This document shows positions 11,525 to 24,600 of a DNA stretch of 64,000 nt, piece after piece. Source of the DNA: Lantana camara. Its lineage: Eukaryota; Streptophyta; Magnoliopsida; Lamiales; Verbenaceae. Both the position numbers and the translations under genes were made by a program. Location of the stretch: contig CM074864.1 in NCBI GenBank assembly GCA_037501455.1, positions 29,878,001 through 29,942,000 on the forward strand. The letters are read 5' to 3'. The notes beneath the pieces were generated by a model. The model searched no databases, was not told where the DNA came from, and was given only the letters and a program-made list of their open reading frames with translations. Within the stretch, counting starts at the first letter, position 1. Every line of letters starts with the position of its first letter.

Positions 11525-13479
11525 TGTTAGGAATAGTGCCCTAGAAAGCCGATTGTATATCCGCTTTATGTTTTTCCTTATTGTAAACACAGACAATCTT
11601 TGAATGAAATAACGAATTAAGGCAACACTTCTTTATATGCTCTTGTTTGGTATGCGTTTACTTTAGCTGTGCATGTATGAGAACTCCCCTAATCCTGATG
11701 ACTTTAGGACTCTACCATTTAGGTGAAATGGTTCATGAAACGAGCCCTATATCACATAAGTCATGATTAGTAAAATACTCCAAGTCGATGAGTCCTACAG
11801 ACAGTGGGAGTGTCAACCTGACTCCTCTAAGGCTTGCTTGTGGGATCACGCCCTTAAGAAGGACCACCTTGTTTCATGGAGGTGCAAAGTGTATAGTTGA
11901 TACGTGCGTGATACATGAGGGTGCTTACTTTAATAAGTAAGTTCACTGAGGTGCCCCGTGTGAGAACATTCCTAAATGGGAAAGGAAGTTTCTATTTCAG
12001 GAAATGGAAACTTCCAGATTAGGAAATATCTCACGAGTCATTGATGTGATTAATTGATCCTTAGACTTGAGGTTCCTTGTCACTTTATGAGTTAACTCTG
12101 TAGTCTTAGGTATAAGCTTTAAAGGGTGTCGCCTTAGACAACTGATTCAAGGCTTATGCTGGGGCTGCACAAGTGACTCATGAAAGTGAATGAGAATCAA
12201 GAAAGGACCTACACTTGTATTTGCAAGGTGATCTCTTATTGTGTAAGTCATTCATATGCCATATGGAGTCCTTGGCCAAGGCAGTAGATCAAGACATCAA
12301 GAAAAGGGTTTCTTGGATTGAGATCAAATGGATATGAAATGCACTTAGCTTTAAGACCGGATTATTAGGGTTCTGATTATTCCCTTGCCCTAGATCTTGG
12401 TTGAGAGATAGTAAGTAGGAGGATTGTATCTCACATGAATCAATGACTTAAAGGTTCTGTTGAATCCGAACATTCCAATTCAGCTAGGGGTTAAACACCT
12501 GTTGCTAGACTATGGTCGTTTAATCTGTGGACTGATTAATTAATTAGTGAATTAATTAATTAGGGTCACTGCTAATTGAATTGAGAACCTAGAGGGTCAC
12601 ACACAACAACTTGGTTACATGAGTTGAGGCTTGAAAATGATTAAATGAGTTAATCGGGCCAAGAGGGTTCCACACGTGTGAAGTCACACGTGTGGCTCAC
12701 GTGAGTGACACGTGTCACTGTGACACGTGTCACACACGTGTGTATATATATATTATATATATATATATATTAAATAATTAATTAGTTAATTATTTAATAG
12801 ACTTTGGTTTAATTTTGAATTAAAAAGAAAGTCTAATTTTGGAGAAAATAATCTCGTTAACTAATTATGAATTAATTAATTAGATAAAAATAAGTTATTT
12901 ATTTTATAATAAATAATGTATAAAATTATCCAAAAAATAGTTTGGATATTTTTAGCTCTCTTAAAAGTTGACTTGAATTAGAATTCAAAGTCAAAGTTGG
13001 AAATACTTGATGATCAAGTAATAGGAGAGAGAGGGACCAAATCCTTTGTCCATTAGGACTAGGTTCAGCCGCCCCTCCCCTTTCTTATATATAGGGGAGC
13101 TCATGCTCCCCTTTAGAGCTAATAGACAATTCTTGGTTCATGTGTTGAACACCTTCCCTTCTCCAAGATTAAATTAAACCCTAGGTTAAGCCTAAACACT
13201 AACTAGAGAACTAGCATCCTTACTAGTTAGATTGTGATCAAGTTGGTGGACTATCTCTAGAGACTTCAAGTTAGAAGTTTGAAGATTCGAGCTTTACCAA
13301 GGAGAGGGGATCAAGCCGCGAGAAGAGCGTTCTTGGGTGGCTTGAAACGCTTCAAGAAAGAACAAAAGAAAAGTAAGTTTTCTATCTTTACGAATTTGGT
13401 TACACGATTGCGAGTTCAAGGTCCTTTTGTTGGGAAAATTTTTTAAATTCCGCTGCTTTCTGATTCGTGTTTTCCAACA
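11525..13479 (+). repeat. Copia 3' LTR (1955 bp)
   Basis: Near-identical to 3474-5426. It keeps six G-boxes (12673, 12687, 12698, 12709, 12724, 12735) and has two extra bases in the TA repeat that follows them. Confidence 0.97.
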
Positions 13480-14968
13480 GAACTCGGCCTGATATACCCA
13501 ACTTCCAACAACGCCTCGAGCTGAACCTTTAATTCTTTCAATTCTGCTGCAGCCATCCGGTATGGAGTCTTCGAATACGGCTCTGCATTCGGATATAAAT
13601 CAATTACGAACTCAATCTCTCGCTCGGGAGGCAAAGAATCTAATTTCTCTGGGAAAACTTCAGGAAATTCCTTTACCACTTCCGTGTCTTCCAATTTCAA
13701 CTGATCCTTGGGCTTATTCAGAATGTAGGTAATGAACCCTGTAGCCCCGTCTCTAACTAATTTCTGAGCCTCTGAGAAAGAAAGTAGAGGTACTGTCTTC
13801 GAGGTCCAACACGTAGTAACCTCTGAACCCAACTGTACTTTCTTCGTCCGGCAATCAATTGTAGCACAGTGCCTGTACAACCAATCCATCCCCAGAATAG
13901 ACCCGTATCTCTCCATCGGCATAACAATGAAATCTGTCAAGAACTCTCGACCTTCTATCACCACTGGAACATCCCTGTATACCTGATTCGTCTCTCGTCT
14001 ACTACCAAAAGGAGTGCTAACTAAATAGCGCACAGAAGAGCACATAGCAGGCAAAGATAAAGTAATAGCAATAGAATGCACAAGAAAGGAGTGTGTAGCT
14101 CCTGGATCAAATAAGGTATAGATGTCCGTGCCATGGATGCAGCGGGGTCGATCTCAGCACCCTGCTCCTCTCCAGCTAATGCGTAAGCTCGAGCTATCAC
14201 TAGTGGCCTCGGACCTGCAGGTGGCGGATCCTGACGATCCGGACAACCATCAACCTGGTGCTCGTCACTCCCACAGATCAAACATAAACCCAACCGGCGT
14301 CGGCAGTTATCATATGTATGTGTAGGAAGTCCACAAAACCTACAGCCCGGTCTCTGAGGTGGTTGTGGTGGTACAGGGGCTCACGGAGCTTTCTGAGGTG
14401 GTCCTGCAGCTTTAAACTTCTTCCCGGATTCCTTCGATGCTGGAGGTGCAGAGTAGACTATGGGCCTCTTTCCCGAGCTCGATCCCTGCCCTGACCTCGA
14501 GCCTTAAGCCTGTCCTGTGCGGGGTATAGGCCTCCTGGCATTGTCTGACTCCTCAACCATCAAAGCTTTAGTTGTAGCTTTGGCCCAGGTGCTAGTATTT
14601 GCAGCCTCCACAGCATCCTGTATGTCTAGCCTGAGTCCCTGTACGAACTGCATTGCCTTATGGAAATCATCATTCGCTATGTTAGGTGCGTAGCAAGAAA
14701 GTCTCTCAAACTCAGCGATGTACTGGCCAACAGATCTCCCTCCTTGCTTTCACTCAGTAAACTCTCTCAACCTGTGGGTACGGGATGCTGGAGGAATGAA
14801 CTTGTTTCTGAACTCCCGTACAAAGACCTCCCACGTGATAGCTGTCCCGACAGCCTCCAAAACTATCTGAATGCTCTCCCACCAAGAGTAAGCCTCACCC
14901 TGGATCAAGGTAAAGGTGCAGCGAGCTTTCTCCTGAGTGTCACAAGGAATAAGCTGCCAGATTCTCTC
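13480..14968 (-). pseudogene. Gypsy A gag C-terminal part, zinc knuckle, protease and RT start (broken)
   Basis: Read from 14968 downward: the gag domain continues (GEAYSWWES, FVREFRNKF) to a TGA near 14750, then the same frame resumes with gag-like VGQYIAEFE sequence. A zinc knuckle C-LIC-GSDEH-QVDGC (CX2CX4HX4C) lies near 14270. The retropepsin motif LFDPGATHSF lies near 14100, the D-P-G form common in plant chromoviruses, followed by GREFLTDF and ILGMDWL. The RT N-terminus begins around 13560 (LEVGYIRPS) and is cut by the copia insertion at 13480. Frameshifts separate the zinc knuckle, protease and RT frames. The upstream end is cut by the LARD insertion at 14968. Confidence 0.9.
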
Positions 14969-17900
14969 TGTGACGCCCCGTATTCTCGAAGGGCGTCCTG
15001 ACGATATTAACAAGTAAGTCTCTACACTTGTTTGTGTTTAATTTGAGAGTTCTTGAATTATGTGATTTAATGTCAATTCAATTTAATATGTGTTCATTTG
15101 AATTATTCTAAGATTAATTGTCAACTTGATTAATTACGCACATATGTAACCCTAACTGTCTGATTTGATTTAATTCGAATTTATTCCATGAAATAATTGT
15201 TAAGTTGCTTTTAAATTCATCATGTTGCTTAACTTGTTTAATTTCGGTTTACTTGAATTCCTTGAGATTAATTGGCAACCATGTGTTTACGAAGTGTCGT
15301 TAAATTATACGAAAGGTTTCTAAAATTAAATTGAATTAAACTCTAATTGGTAAATCTCTATTTCATGTTAATTTGTAAAATTTATTCGGAGCTTGAATGT
15401 TTATTCGTAACTTTACCAATTTTGTTTACGATTATTTGTACGCGATATATCTCTTTGCTACGCGATAAGGATACCCGGTTGTATATAGCTTGTGCACAAG
15501 ACACATTTCTCCCAATCTCCTTTCTCTCTCTCTCTCTCTCTCTCCTCTCTCTCTCCCGCGTGTCACTATACGCGGCTTCGGTTACGAGCCCAAAACTCAC
15601 TCGTTTCTCGACAGAATTCAACAAACGAATAGTCCATTTCGATTATCTTGGCGAGACGTAAGCAAGAGTACCAATTTCACGGCCTAACAACGAACGGTGG
15701 TGGAGTTACGATCGGATTTTAGTAGCAGCGGTGGAACTGTCAGACCGCCGCCACTTCGCCGGCCTTCGCGGCGGTTTTCAGCCATCTTCTTATTACACGT
15801 GCCACATGCCCAGAAAGAGGACTTCCCAGCGCAGCGTCTGACGTTGGCGGCATGGCCATCCGCGGCGCCGGCGGCCGTTACTGTAGCGGCGGGTTTCGCC
15901 GCCTTCTGGCGGTGTTTTTCGATGGGGCTTGATGGTTTCCAAGGTTTTTCGACCTCCTGAGTCCATTTCCGGCATCAATTTCACCTGATCTTGGCCGTAG
16001 GTGGTGGTTCCGGCGATGTGGGCGGCGGCAGAAACTTCGACAGCCAACGGGGGCCTTTTCCGGCCATCTTTTAGCCTCGGGCTCTTTACGAAAGTTGTTC
16101 GGAACGACGAGAACTAGTGGCCTGTGATTAGGTGACTCCAGATTTTGTGGTTTGGCGGTGGATCGCGATGGCAAAGTGGCGGTGCAACGGCGGCGCTAAC
16201 TCCGAGGATTTTTCCGGCGAGCTACCTTAGGGCTTTCGAAGAGCTCGTCATGGGTAAGACAATGGCTTTTACGGATCGCATTTTGGTTCACCGGTTTGGA
16301 AGTAATTTGAGTTTGAAGATTTAGGGTTTTCGTGTTCGTAGATCTGAAATTGTAGGAGATTGACTTGGAATTTCCAGAAATTGATCAAGGATTCGGAACG
16401 GCCACGAAGACTTCATTCAGGAATGATTTTTTGGGATTTTTCCGGCGACCTTCGGCGGTGGCCCAGCGACAGTCCGGCCAAATTTCGGCAGCTACAGTGG
16501 TGGCGTTCCGACGGCATCTGGTCAGAATGTTCGTCTCGTTGTGGTGAGTTCAACGCCACTTTCCGTTCGTTAATCGGACACTCGATCTATTTATTACGAA
16601 TTATTTTGCGTAATTGTGATTATTTGAATTAATTGTTTTAAGTGCAAATAAATTGGTTATTGTTGGTTTGTTGATCGAGATGTATTCCAATCGTATATGA
16701 AAACATGTATTGAATGGATTGTGATATGCATGAATGTTTCGATTTACAATTTGAATCCCGATGTGATGAATTTATACTATGTGTTTAGATATGAAGGGAT
16801 GTTAGTGTAATATCTAGAAACTAATCTTTTATGTGATTAAATGAACTTGAATGATATTTTAGAAGAACTAACATGTTGTGATTTCTCTATATGAATTTGA
16901 GACGTTCTCAATGTTATGTTTGTTGCAAATTGTGTTTCAAATATAAAATTTAGATACTTGAAGGATGGTTGAACAACTTAAGACTTGATGCATGATAGGA
17001 GTTAGAATTGTAATATCTTGATTTACTCTTACTACTCGAAAATGATATATTATGAATTGTGGAGAATTGATAATTGTCATGTTTGTAAGTAATTAATTCC
17101 TAGTTGAATAATTGTATAAACACCTTAAACGAACAATTATGCTTAATAATCAACTAAGGGGATGTATGTGTAATAATTCTAAACTTTTGTAAATGACTTA
17201 GGGGATGTAAGTGTAATATTTATGAAACTATGAATGTGACTTGAGCTTGTGTACCAAACATGTTGTGAAGTTGTAAAGTATGATCTTAAGTGAATTAAAT
17301 GCACTCTTTATTTGTATCAAGCATGCCGTCTACCTACAACAACTTTGTATGTTTATATGATCAAGTTGCTCTTACTTATGCACTTTATAACTCGACATGA
17401 ACTTGATGCTTAATTCTAATATTATAATTGAACCCTGTGACATTGGATGATTTAATATGCATTTTGTGAATACATTGACTTCCTAAATTGATCTTGCATC
17501 TTTGGATATGGAATTACGTGTCGGTTGCTTGTAAATATGACCTTGTTGAGCATTGATATGCCTTGAATGACCACGACACCTTATCCAAGCACAACATGAA
17601 CACTTATGCATAACCACGATCATGTTGAGCAACGCCGTGCGTCCTATTTGGTTCATATAGAGTCTAAGTCTGGGCTTTTGTATGTCTTGTCACAGAGATT
17701 GGTGGTGCCGGTGGGCCCGAGGTTTAGAGTGTTTGGCCCTTCACACTCTCAGACTCTACTTTCACGAGGTGAGGTTTAGGATTTTGTATAGTTATGCGAC
17801 CTATGGCCTTTACATGCTGATTTCTACCCCTGCATGCGAGTATACCTTACAATAGTTATGTATGTGTTGAATATGATATTTTTATGATCTTATGCTTGCA

Positions 17901-19205
17901 CTTCTCCATGGGCGGGCTATCCCTGCAGCGTGGGAATGTAAGTGTGTGAGTCCTGCGTGGGCGGGCTATCCCTGCACCGTAGGAATATATATAAAAACCA
18001 GTTTTTGAAGCATATGTAAGCTATTTTGGAAAAACAGTTGTGTTGTGATTATGTAGCGAGTTGGCCATGAAATATTGGCATCTGTATGTATGTATGTATG
18101 TATGTGGATCCGAGGAGCTATGGGTAAGGAGCCCCCGGGATGGTTAGGGCCGTCGGGGATATACCTGTGCGTAGTTCCATTTGAGATATCTTCACGCGAC
18201 CCATGTTGTAGGGAAGGTGTGGTATCTTGAGCCTTCGGCTAAGGCCGGGGAGGACTCTTGTGTGGGTTCGCTACCCCTTGAGGGTATGTCTGTTATGGAT
18301 GGTTTGGGGACGGTACATCTCCTCCATCATTGGTGTGACGGTTGGATTGATTTTTGTATTCTATGATTTGATATGTTCTGAGGAGTAAAGGTTGGAAGCT
18401 CGTACTCGCCGAGCATGTGTTCTGTTCTGTTTGGGAATCATGAATCGAGATAGAGTTTCTGAAATGTTTTCTAAAGCTTATACTTATAACTATCTTTTGG
18501 GTACTTTTGGAAATGTCTTTGGTATGCAACACCTATCTCCGGTTCATGAGTCCACTCTTCTGATATGTGCTATGCTCTATATATATACAGTGGGTGTGCG
18601 TTAGCCCCCTCACTCAGTCAGTTGACTGACACCTCATTTTATCTTTTAGTTGCAGGTTTCTTTTGGCTTGAGCTAGGCAGATGTGAGTCTTCTGGGTCAC
18701 ACTTGTCGGTTTAGTTGGTGTTAAGATGCATTTGTCACACACTCTATTTATGTTATATATTCTTATTTCGCTTTTGGAGATTATGTTTTATGCTCTACTT
18801 AGACTTAAACCCCTGTGGGGTTAATATGCTAGCATTTGGATGTAATTAGCTATTCTGCTGATACTTATATTGGTTTATTACGTTGCGATGATTTGAGATT
18901 CGGGACTAGGTATCTATGCTAGTTGAACCCGTCACCTGTTATGTATGCTGATATTCGGGACTAGGTATCTACGCTAGTTGAACCCGTCACTTATTTTGTA
19001 CGTTGATTTAATTGCTTCCGCTATCTGATGATAATTGTTTAAATTGCTTTCGCACTCTGAGTCTGTCAAGTTAGATTCGCCTAGCCTAGTGTGTGAGTTG
19101 GTCTCCCGTTCGCTTTGATTCGGATTAGGGCATGGACTTTCCATTTCGTGACCGGGTCTGGGTCTTAGTGCGGGGGATGTGGCATCCTCCGTTTGGGGTG
19201 TTACA
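14969..19205 (+). repeat. LARD 5' LTR (4237 bp)
   Basis: Contains a CT-repeat (about 15518-15557), a GC-rich block (15700-16550), a TGTA repeat near 18085-18115, a repeated GGGCGGGCTATCCCTGCA motif (17910 and 17958) and a core promoter near 18577. Short ORFs in it have no recognisable domains and I do not call genes. Confidence 0.95.
18577..18619 (+). promoter_or_regulatory. LARD LTR core promoter
   Basis: CTATATATATAC is followed about 20 bp later by CCCCTCACTCAGTCA. The same TATA plus CCCCTCACTyAGT block occurs in gypsy A (minus strand, 26905-26883) and in both gypsy B LTRs, which marks a shared LTR ancestry. Confidence 0.65.
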
Positions 19206-19213
19206 TCCTTAAG

Positions 19214-19225
19214 TGGTATCAGAGC
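19214..19225 (+). other. LARD primer-binding site (tRNA-iMet)
   Basis: TGGTATCAGAGC lies 8 bases after the 5' LTR end, complementary to initiator tRNA-Met. Confidence 0.85.
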
Positions 19226-20920
19226 TCTAGGTTGCAAAACCGAGCTCTTGAGTCATGTTGAGTCTGTCTAGGTCGTACGGCGTAGGAATAACTGCGCATT
19301 GCATTTGCTTGACTTGATATTTTGACCCTTCGGCATGAATTGTTTCGTGATTATATGATTGTGTGCACATTATGACTTTGATATGCAACATCTTATTTTA
19401 TGTGCTTTATAAGTTGCAACTAATTGTTGCATTTACGTGATTTATGTGTTACATTTCATTTGCATCTCTAACCCACATGTATCGAATTTATTGTTTGAAT
19501 TTCAAGGTACCCTATGAGTCAACACTAAGATTTTCCTCCGTCAACACTACCTATTGGTACTACAACGAAAACACACCATAATTCGAAGATGAAAGGATTC
19601 TTTACCAAGATCAATGTTCATGAAAAGGTTCAGAGTTGAAGGAATGAGATTTGCTATATTGACTTACTATCTTAAAGTCAATTGAAAGATGAAATTTGAT
19701 CAATTTTAACCTTAAGGATTCGTTTATTTGGAAGTAGTCACCTTGTTGAGGAAATGAGTCAATGGAGGAGAATCTGATCAAGTAGAACCGTTTTGAAGGA
19801 GTTTGATGAGCTTTCGCCTTGATGATTCGTTTATTTGGAAGTAGTCACCTTGTTGATGGAAACGAGTTAATGTAGAAGAATCCGATCAAATAAGATCCGA
19901 TCAAGTTCAAGGGATGTGGATAGGTAACTATGTTACTTAAGCAACAAGCTACAAACCATCGGTGAGTGTTGAAGGTTTTGGTGCCATTTAGAGTTAACGA
20001 ACGACAAGACAAGATTGGTTGTTAGCTCTTTAGGTGTTTTTTTCAAGATGAGATGGAAGACATTGTTGAGGTGGGGATAGAACACTTAGATGCCGAAAGA
20101 CTTTATTCAAGTTTCAGAATTATATACCATGGATTGCTTTGGGAAGTACTTAGCACCATAATCATCCAACAAAATTCTGAGGTAAATATCTAATTGACAA
20201 ACAAATCATGGATAACTCCTTGAAGATGAGCAGACTAAGATTTAACACATAAATGAGAATTCTTGGGAGAAACTGAAGATGATTCTAGTTGAGCAAGGAT
20301 TACGGTCTAATAAGGGCTTTGGTGATAAACGAGCTTTACTGAGTTACCACTTTATGAAAAGACTCAAGACAAAGAGGTTCAGATGACGAGGGTTGCATCA
20401 TTTTCGGCTTAAACAACTCCTACTACTTCATCTCAACTTCCTGTCAAGAGTTTGACACTACGGTGATCGGTACGCCAGGCATTCATGGCATTTGCATACA
20501 TGCATCGCTTAAATATTCTTATCTTGTTTTGCTTGATGTGGGTGTTGACTATTGTTATTTTAATTATGATAACTTGGATAACTGATCTAGTAATTGTAAC
20601 TTGAAATTCCTACTCGTTATGAACCGTGCTGAGATGATGAATGAGTTATGTACTTATGTGAACTATTCATGCCTGTGTGATTTAAAACTCTCTTGATTGC
20701 TCACTAACTTCCCATATAACATACATACATACTGTAACCTTGTTTTATAGGGATTCCATCGCGATATCCCCCTTGAGTTGAGGTGTGAGCGTTGAATCTA
20801 TACTCAAGGGACACCGATATCAGTTGTATAAGGTACACCAAACATGCATCGCATACTTTTCGTCAAGTGTTACTATGATGTGCGTATGTATGAATAACTG
20901 ATCAGTGGATTTATGTGTAA
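19226..20920 (+). other. LARD non-coding internal region
   Basis: No ORF with gag, protease, integrase or RT motifs in either strand. A direct repeat near 19715 and 19825 shares TTCGTTTATTTGGAAGTAG and the next bases (GTCACCTTGTTGA). Confidence 0.7.
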
Positions 20921-21291
20921 GAGAGACCTTAGGTTCCCTCTTTTTATGTGTTGGAGAGATGTAGGGTTCTCTCTATTTATGTGGCAGAAAGATGTTGGAA
21001 TCTTTCTAAGTTTTGTGCGCGAGAGATGTTGGATTCTCTTGTACTTAGATATTCAGGGATGCTGGATTCTCTTGAATCTAGGGGTTTGAGGAATGCTGGA
21101 TTTTCTCAAACTAGATTGTTGGGAGATGTTGGAATCTGCCCGACTTAGGTTGAGAGACGGGGTTCTCTCAATTATGTGCTTGAGAGACGGGGTTCTCTCT
21201 TTTATATGTGCTCGAGAGACGGGGTTCTCTCTCTTGTGGATGCTGAGGGACGGGGCTCTCTCACTTAAGTGTCGAGAGATGGGATTCTCTC
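20921..21291 (+). repeat. Array of about 12 short hairpin units in the LARD interior
   Basis: Units start at about 20921, 20954, 20986, 21021, 21051, 21084, 21118, 21151, 21181, 21214, 21244 and 21274 (period 30-35 bp). The common form is GAGAGAcGGGGTTCTCTC, a 6-bp stem. Divergent units keep pairing with altered arms: AGAAAGAT with ATCTTTCT (20986), GTTTGAG with CTCAAAC (21084), TGAGGGA with TCTCTCA (21244). Spacers often include TTATGTG. It lies about 315 bp upstream of the polypurine tract. A decayed protein-repeat origin is possible because several spacings are multiples of three. Confidence 0.8.
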
Positions 21292-21605
21292 TTGTTTGTT
21301 GTGGTTGTGTTACGCGTTGATCTGACTACGGGTAGTAAGTGGTGCATCTGAGACGACATCGAGGTTGGGTGCAGTTGCAGCTATCCGATCATGGGAATGA
21401 CCGACCGAGTTCAAAACAACTAACCGATCAAGTACTCGTACGGACCTCGACGATAACAAGACATCCTAAAGGAGGTTCGGTGTAGATGACAGGAGTAAGC
21501 CTCACCATTATGGCTATGATCTTAAGCGAGTTCGGGAGAAGGGTTGGAGCACTACAACTCGAGGACCTACATTTTAGCAGTGGAACCTGGGGACCAGGTT
21601 CTCTT

Positions 21606-21618
21606 AAGGGGGGAAGGT
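21606..21618 (+). other. LARD polypurine tract
   Basis: AAGGGGGGAAGG directly precedes the 3' LTR start at 21619. Confidence 0.85.
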
Positions 21619-24600
21619 TGTGACGCCCTGTATTCTCGAAGGGCGTCCTGACGATATTAACAAGTAAGTCTCTACACTTGTTTGTGTTTAATTTAAGAGT
21701 TCTTGAATTATGTGATTTAATGTAAATTCAATTTAATATGTGTCATTTGAATTATTCTAAGATTAATTGTCAACTTGATTAATTACGCACATATGTAACC
21801 CTAACTGTCTGATTTGATTTAATTCGAATTTATTCCATGGAATAATTGTTAAGTTGCTTTTAAATCCATCATGTTGCTTAACTTGTTTAATTTCGGTTTA
21901 CTTGAATTCCTTGAGATTAATTGTCAACCATTTGTTTACGAAGTGTCGTTAAATTGTACGAAAGGTTTCTAAAATTAAATTGAATTAAACTCTAATTGGT
22001 AAATCTCTATTTCATGTTAATTTGTAAAATTTATTCGAAGCTTGAATGTTTATTCGTAACTTTACCAATTTTATTTACGATTATTTGTACGCGATATGTC
22101 TCTATGCTACGCGATAAGGATACCTGGTTGTATATAGCTTGTGCACAAGACACATTTCTCCCAATCTCCTTTCTCTCTCTCTCTCTCTCTCCCGGGGGTC
22201 ACTATGCACGGCTTCGGTTACGAGCCCATAACTCACTCGTTTCTCGACGGAATTCAACAAACGAATAGTCCATTTCGATTATCTCGGCGAGACGTACGCG
22301 AGAGTATCAATTTCACTGCCTAACGACAAACGGTGATGGAGTTATGGTCGGATTTTAGTAGCAGCGGCGGAGCTGTCAGACCGCAGCCACTTCGCCGGCC
22401 TTCGCGGCGGTTTTCGGCCATCTCCTTGTTACACGCACCACATGCCCAGAAAGAGGACTTCCCAGTGCAGCGTCTGACGTCAGCGGCGCGGCCATCCGGG
22501 CCGCGACGGCGCCGCACGCGCCGCCTGAAGCTCGCGGCTGCGGCGGCTGTTACTGTAGCGGCGGGTTTCGCCGCCTTCTGGCGGTGTTTTTCGTTGGGGC
22601 TTGATGGTTTCCAAGGTTTTTCGACCTCCTGAGTCCATTTCCGGCATCAATTTCACCTGATCTTGGCCGTAGGTTGTGGTTCCGGCGATGTGAGCGGCGG
22701 CAGAAACTTCGACAGGCAACGGGGGCCTTTTCCGGCCATCTTTCGGCCTCGGGCTCTTCATGAAAGTTGTTCGGAACGACGAAAACTAGTGGCCTGTGAT
22801 TAGGCGACTCCAAATTCTGTGGTTTGGCGGTGGATCGCGGCGGCAAAGTGGCGGTGCAACGGCGGCGCTAGCTCCGAGGATTTTTCCGGTTAGCTACCTT
22901 AGGGCTTTCGAAGAGCTCGTCATGGGTAAGACAATGGCTTTTACGGATCGCATTTTGGTTCACCGGTTTGGAAGTAATTTGAGTTTGAAGATTTAGGGTT
23001 TTCGTGTTCGTAGATCTGAAATTGTAGGAGATTGACTTGGAATTTCCAGAAATTGATTGAGGATTCGGAACGGCCACGAAGACTTCATTCAGGAATGATT
23101 TTTTGGGATTTTTCCGGCGACCTTCGGCGGTGGCCCGGCGACAGTCCGGCCAAATTCCGGCAGCTACAGTGGTGGCGTTCCGACGGCATCTGGTCAGAAT
23201 GTTCATCTCGTTGTGGTGAGTTCAACGCCACTTTCCGTTCGTTAATCGGACACTCGATCTATTTATTACGAATTATTTTGCGTAATTGTGATTATTTGAA
23301 TTAATTGTTTTAAGTGCAAATAAATTGGTTATTGTTGGTTTGTTGATCGAGATGTATTCCAATCGTATATGAAAACATGTATTGAATGGATTGTGATATG
23401 CATGAATGTTTCGATTTACAATTTGAATCCCGATGTGATGAATTTATACTATGTGTTTAGATATGAAGGGATGTTAGTGTAATATCTAGAAACTAATCTT
23501 TTATGTGATTAAATGAACTTGAATGATATTTTAGAAGAACTAACATGTTGTGATTTCTCTATATGAATTTGAGACGTTCTCAATGTTATGTTTGTTGCAA
23601 ATTGTGTTTCAAATATAAAATTTAGATACTTGAAGGATGGTTGAACAACTTAAGACTTGATGCATGATAGGAGTTAGAATTGTAATATCTTGATTTACTC
23701 TTACTACTCGAAAATGATATATTATGAATTGTGGTGAATTGATAATTGTCATGTTTGTAAGTAATTAATTCCTAGTTGAATAATTGTATAAACACCTTAA
23801 ACGAACAATTATGCTTAATAATCAACTAAGGGGATGTATGTGTAATAATTCTAAACTTTTGTAAATGACTTAGGGGATGTAAGTGTAATATTTATGAAAC
23901 TATGAATGTGACTTGAGCTTGTGTACCAAACATGTTGTGAAGTTGTAAAGTATGATCTTAAGTGAATTAAATGCACTCTTTATTTCTATCAAGCATGCCA
24001 TCTACCTACAACAACTTTGTATGTTTATATGATCAAGTTGCTCTTACTTATGCACTTTATAACTCGACATGAACTTGATGCTTAATTCTAATATTATAAT
24101 TGAACCCTGTGACATTGGATGATTTAATATGCATTTTGTGAATACATTGACTTCCTAAATTGATCTTGCATCTTTGGATATGGAATTACGTGTCGGTTGC
24201 TTGTAAATATGACCTTGTTGAGCATTGATATGCCTTGAATGACCACGACACCTTATCCAAGCACAACATGAACACTTATGCATAACCACGATCATGTTGA
24301 GCAACGCCGTGCGTCTTATTTGGTTCATATAGAGTCTAAGTCTTGGCTTCTGTATGTCTTGTCACAGAGATTGGTGGTGTCGGTGGGCCCGAGGTTTAGA
24401 GTGTTTGGCCCTTCACACTCTCAGACTCTACTTTCATGAGGTGAGGTTTAGGATTTTGTATAGTTATGCGACCTATGGCCTTTACATGCTGATTTCTACC
24501 CCTGCATGCGAGTATACCTTACAATAGTTATGTATGTGTTGAATATGATATTTTTATGATCTTATGCTTGCACTTCTCCGTGGGCGGGCTATCCCTGCAG

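Larger units (their letters stand above)
3474..13479 (+). mobile_element. Ty1/copia LTR retrotransposon inserted in gypsy A
   Basis: A complete 10-kb element with LTRs 3474-5426 and 11525-13479, both TG...CA, flanked by a perfect GAACT duplication (3469-3473 and 13480-13484). Domain order gag, protease, integrase, RT, RNase H is the copia order. My hand alignment of the two ~1.95-kb LTRs shows about 17 substitutions and one 2-bp indel, so it is young. Long LTRs and an initiator-Met PBS suit the Angela/Tork group, but I cannot fix the lineage without a tree. Confidence 0.97.

Noticed and set aside
15697..16632. Several 90-100 residue ORFs in the LARD LTRs, duplicated at 22333-23304
   Set aside because: They arise from GC-rich LTR sequence, occur in several frames on both strands, and show no family motifs.
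20921..21291. CRISPR-like array
   Set aside because: Units are imperfect, spacers are similar to one another, and the setting is a plant LTR element.
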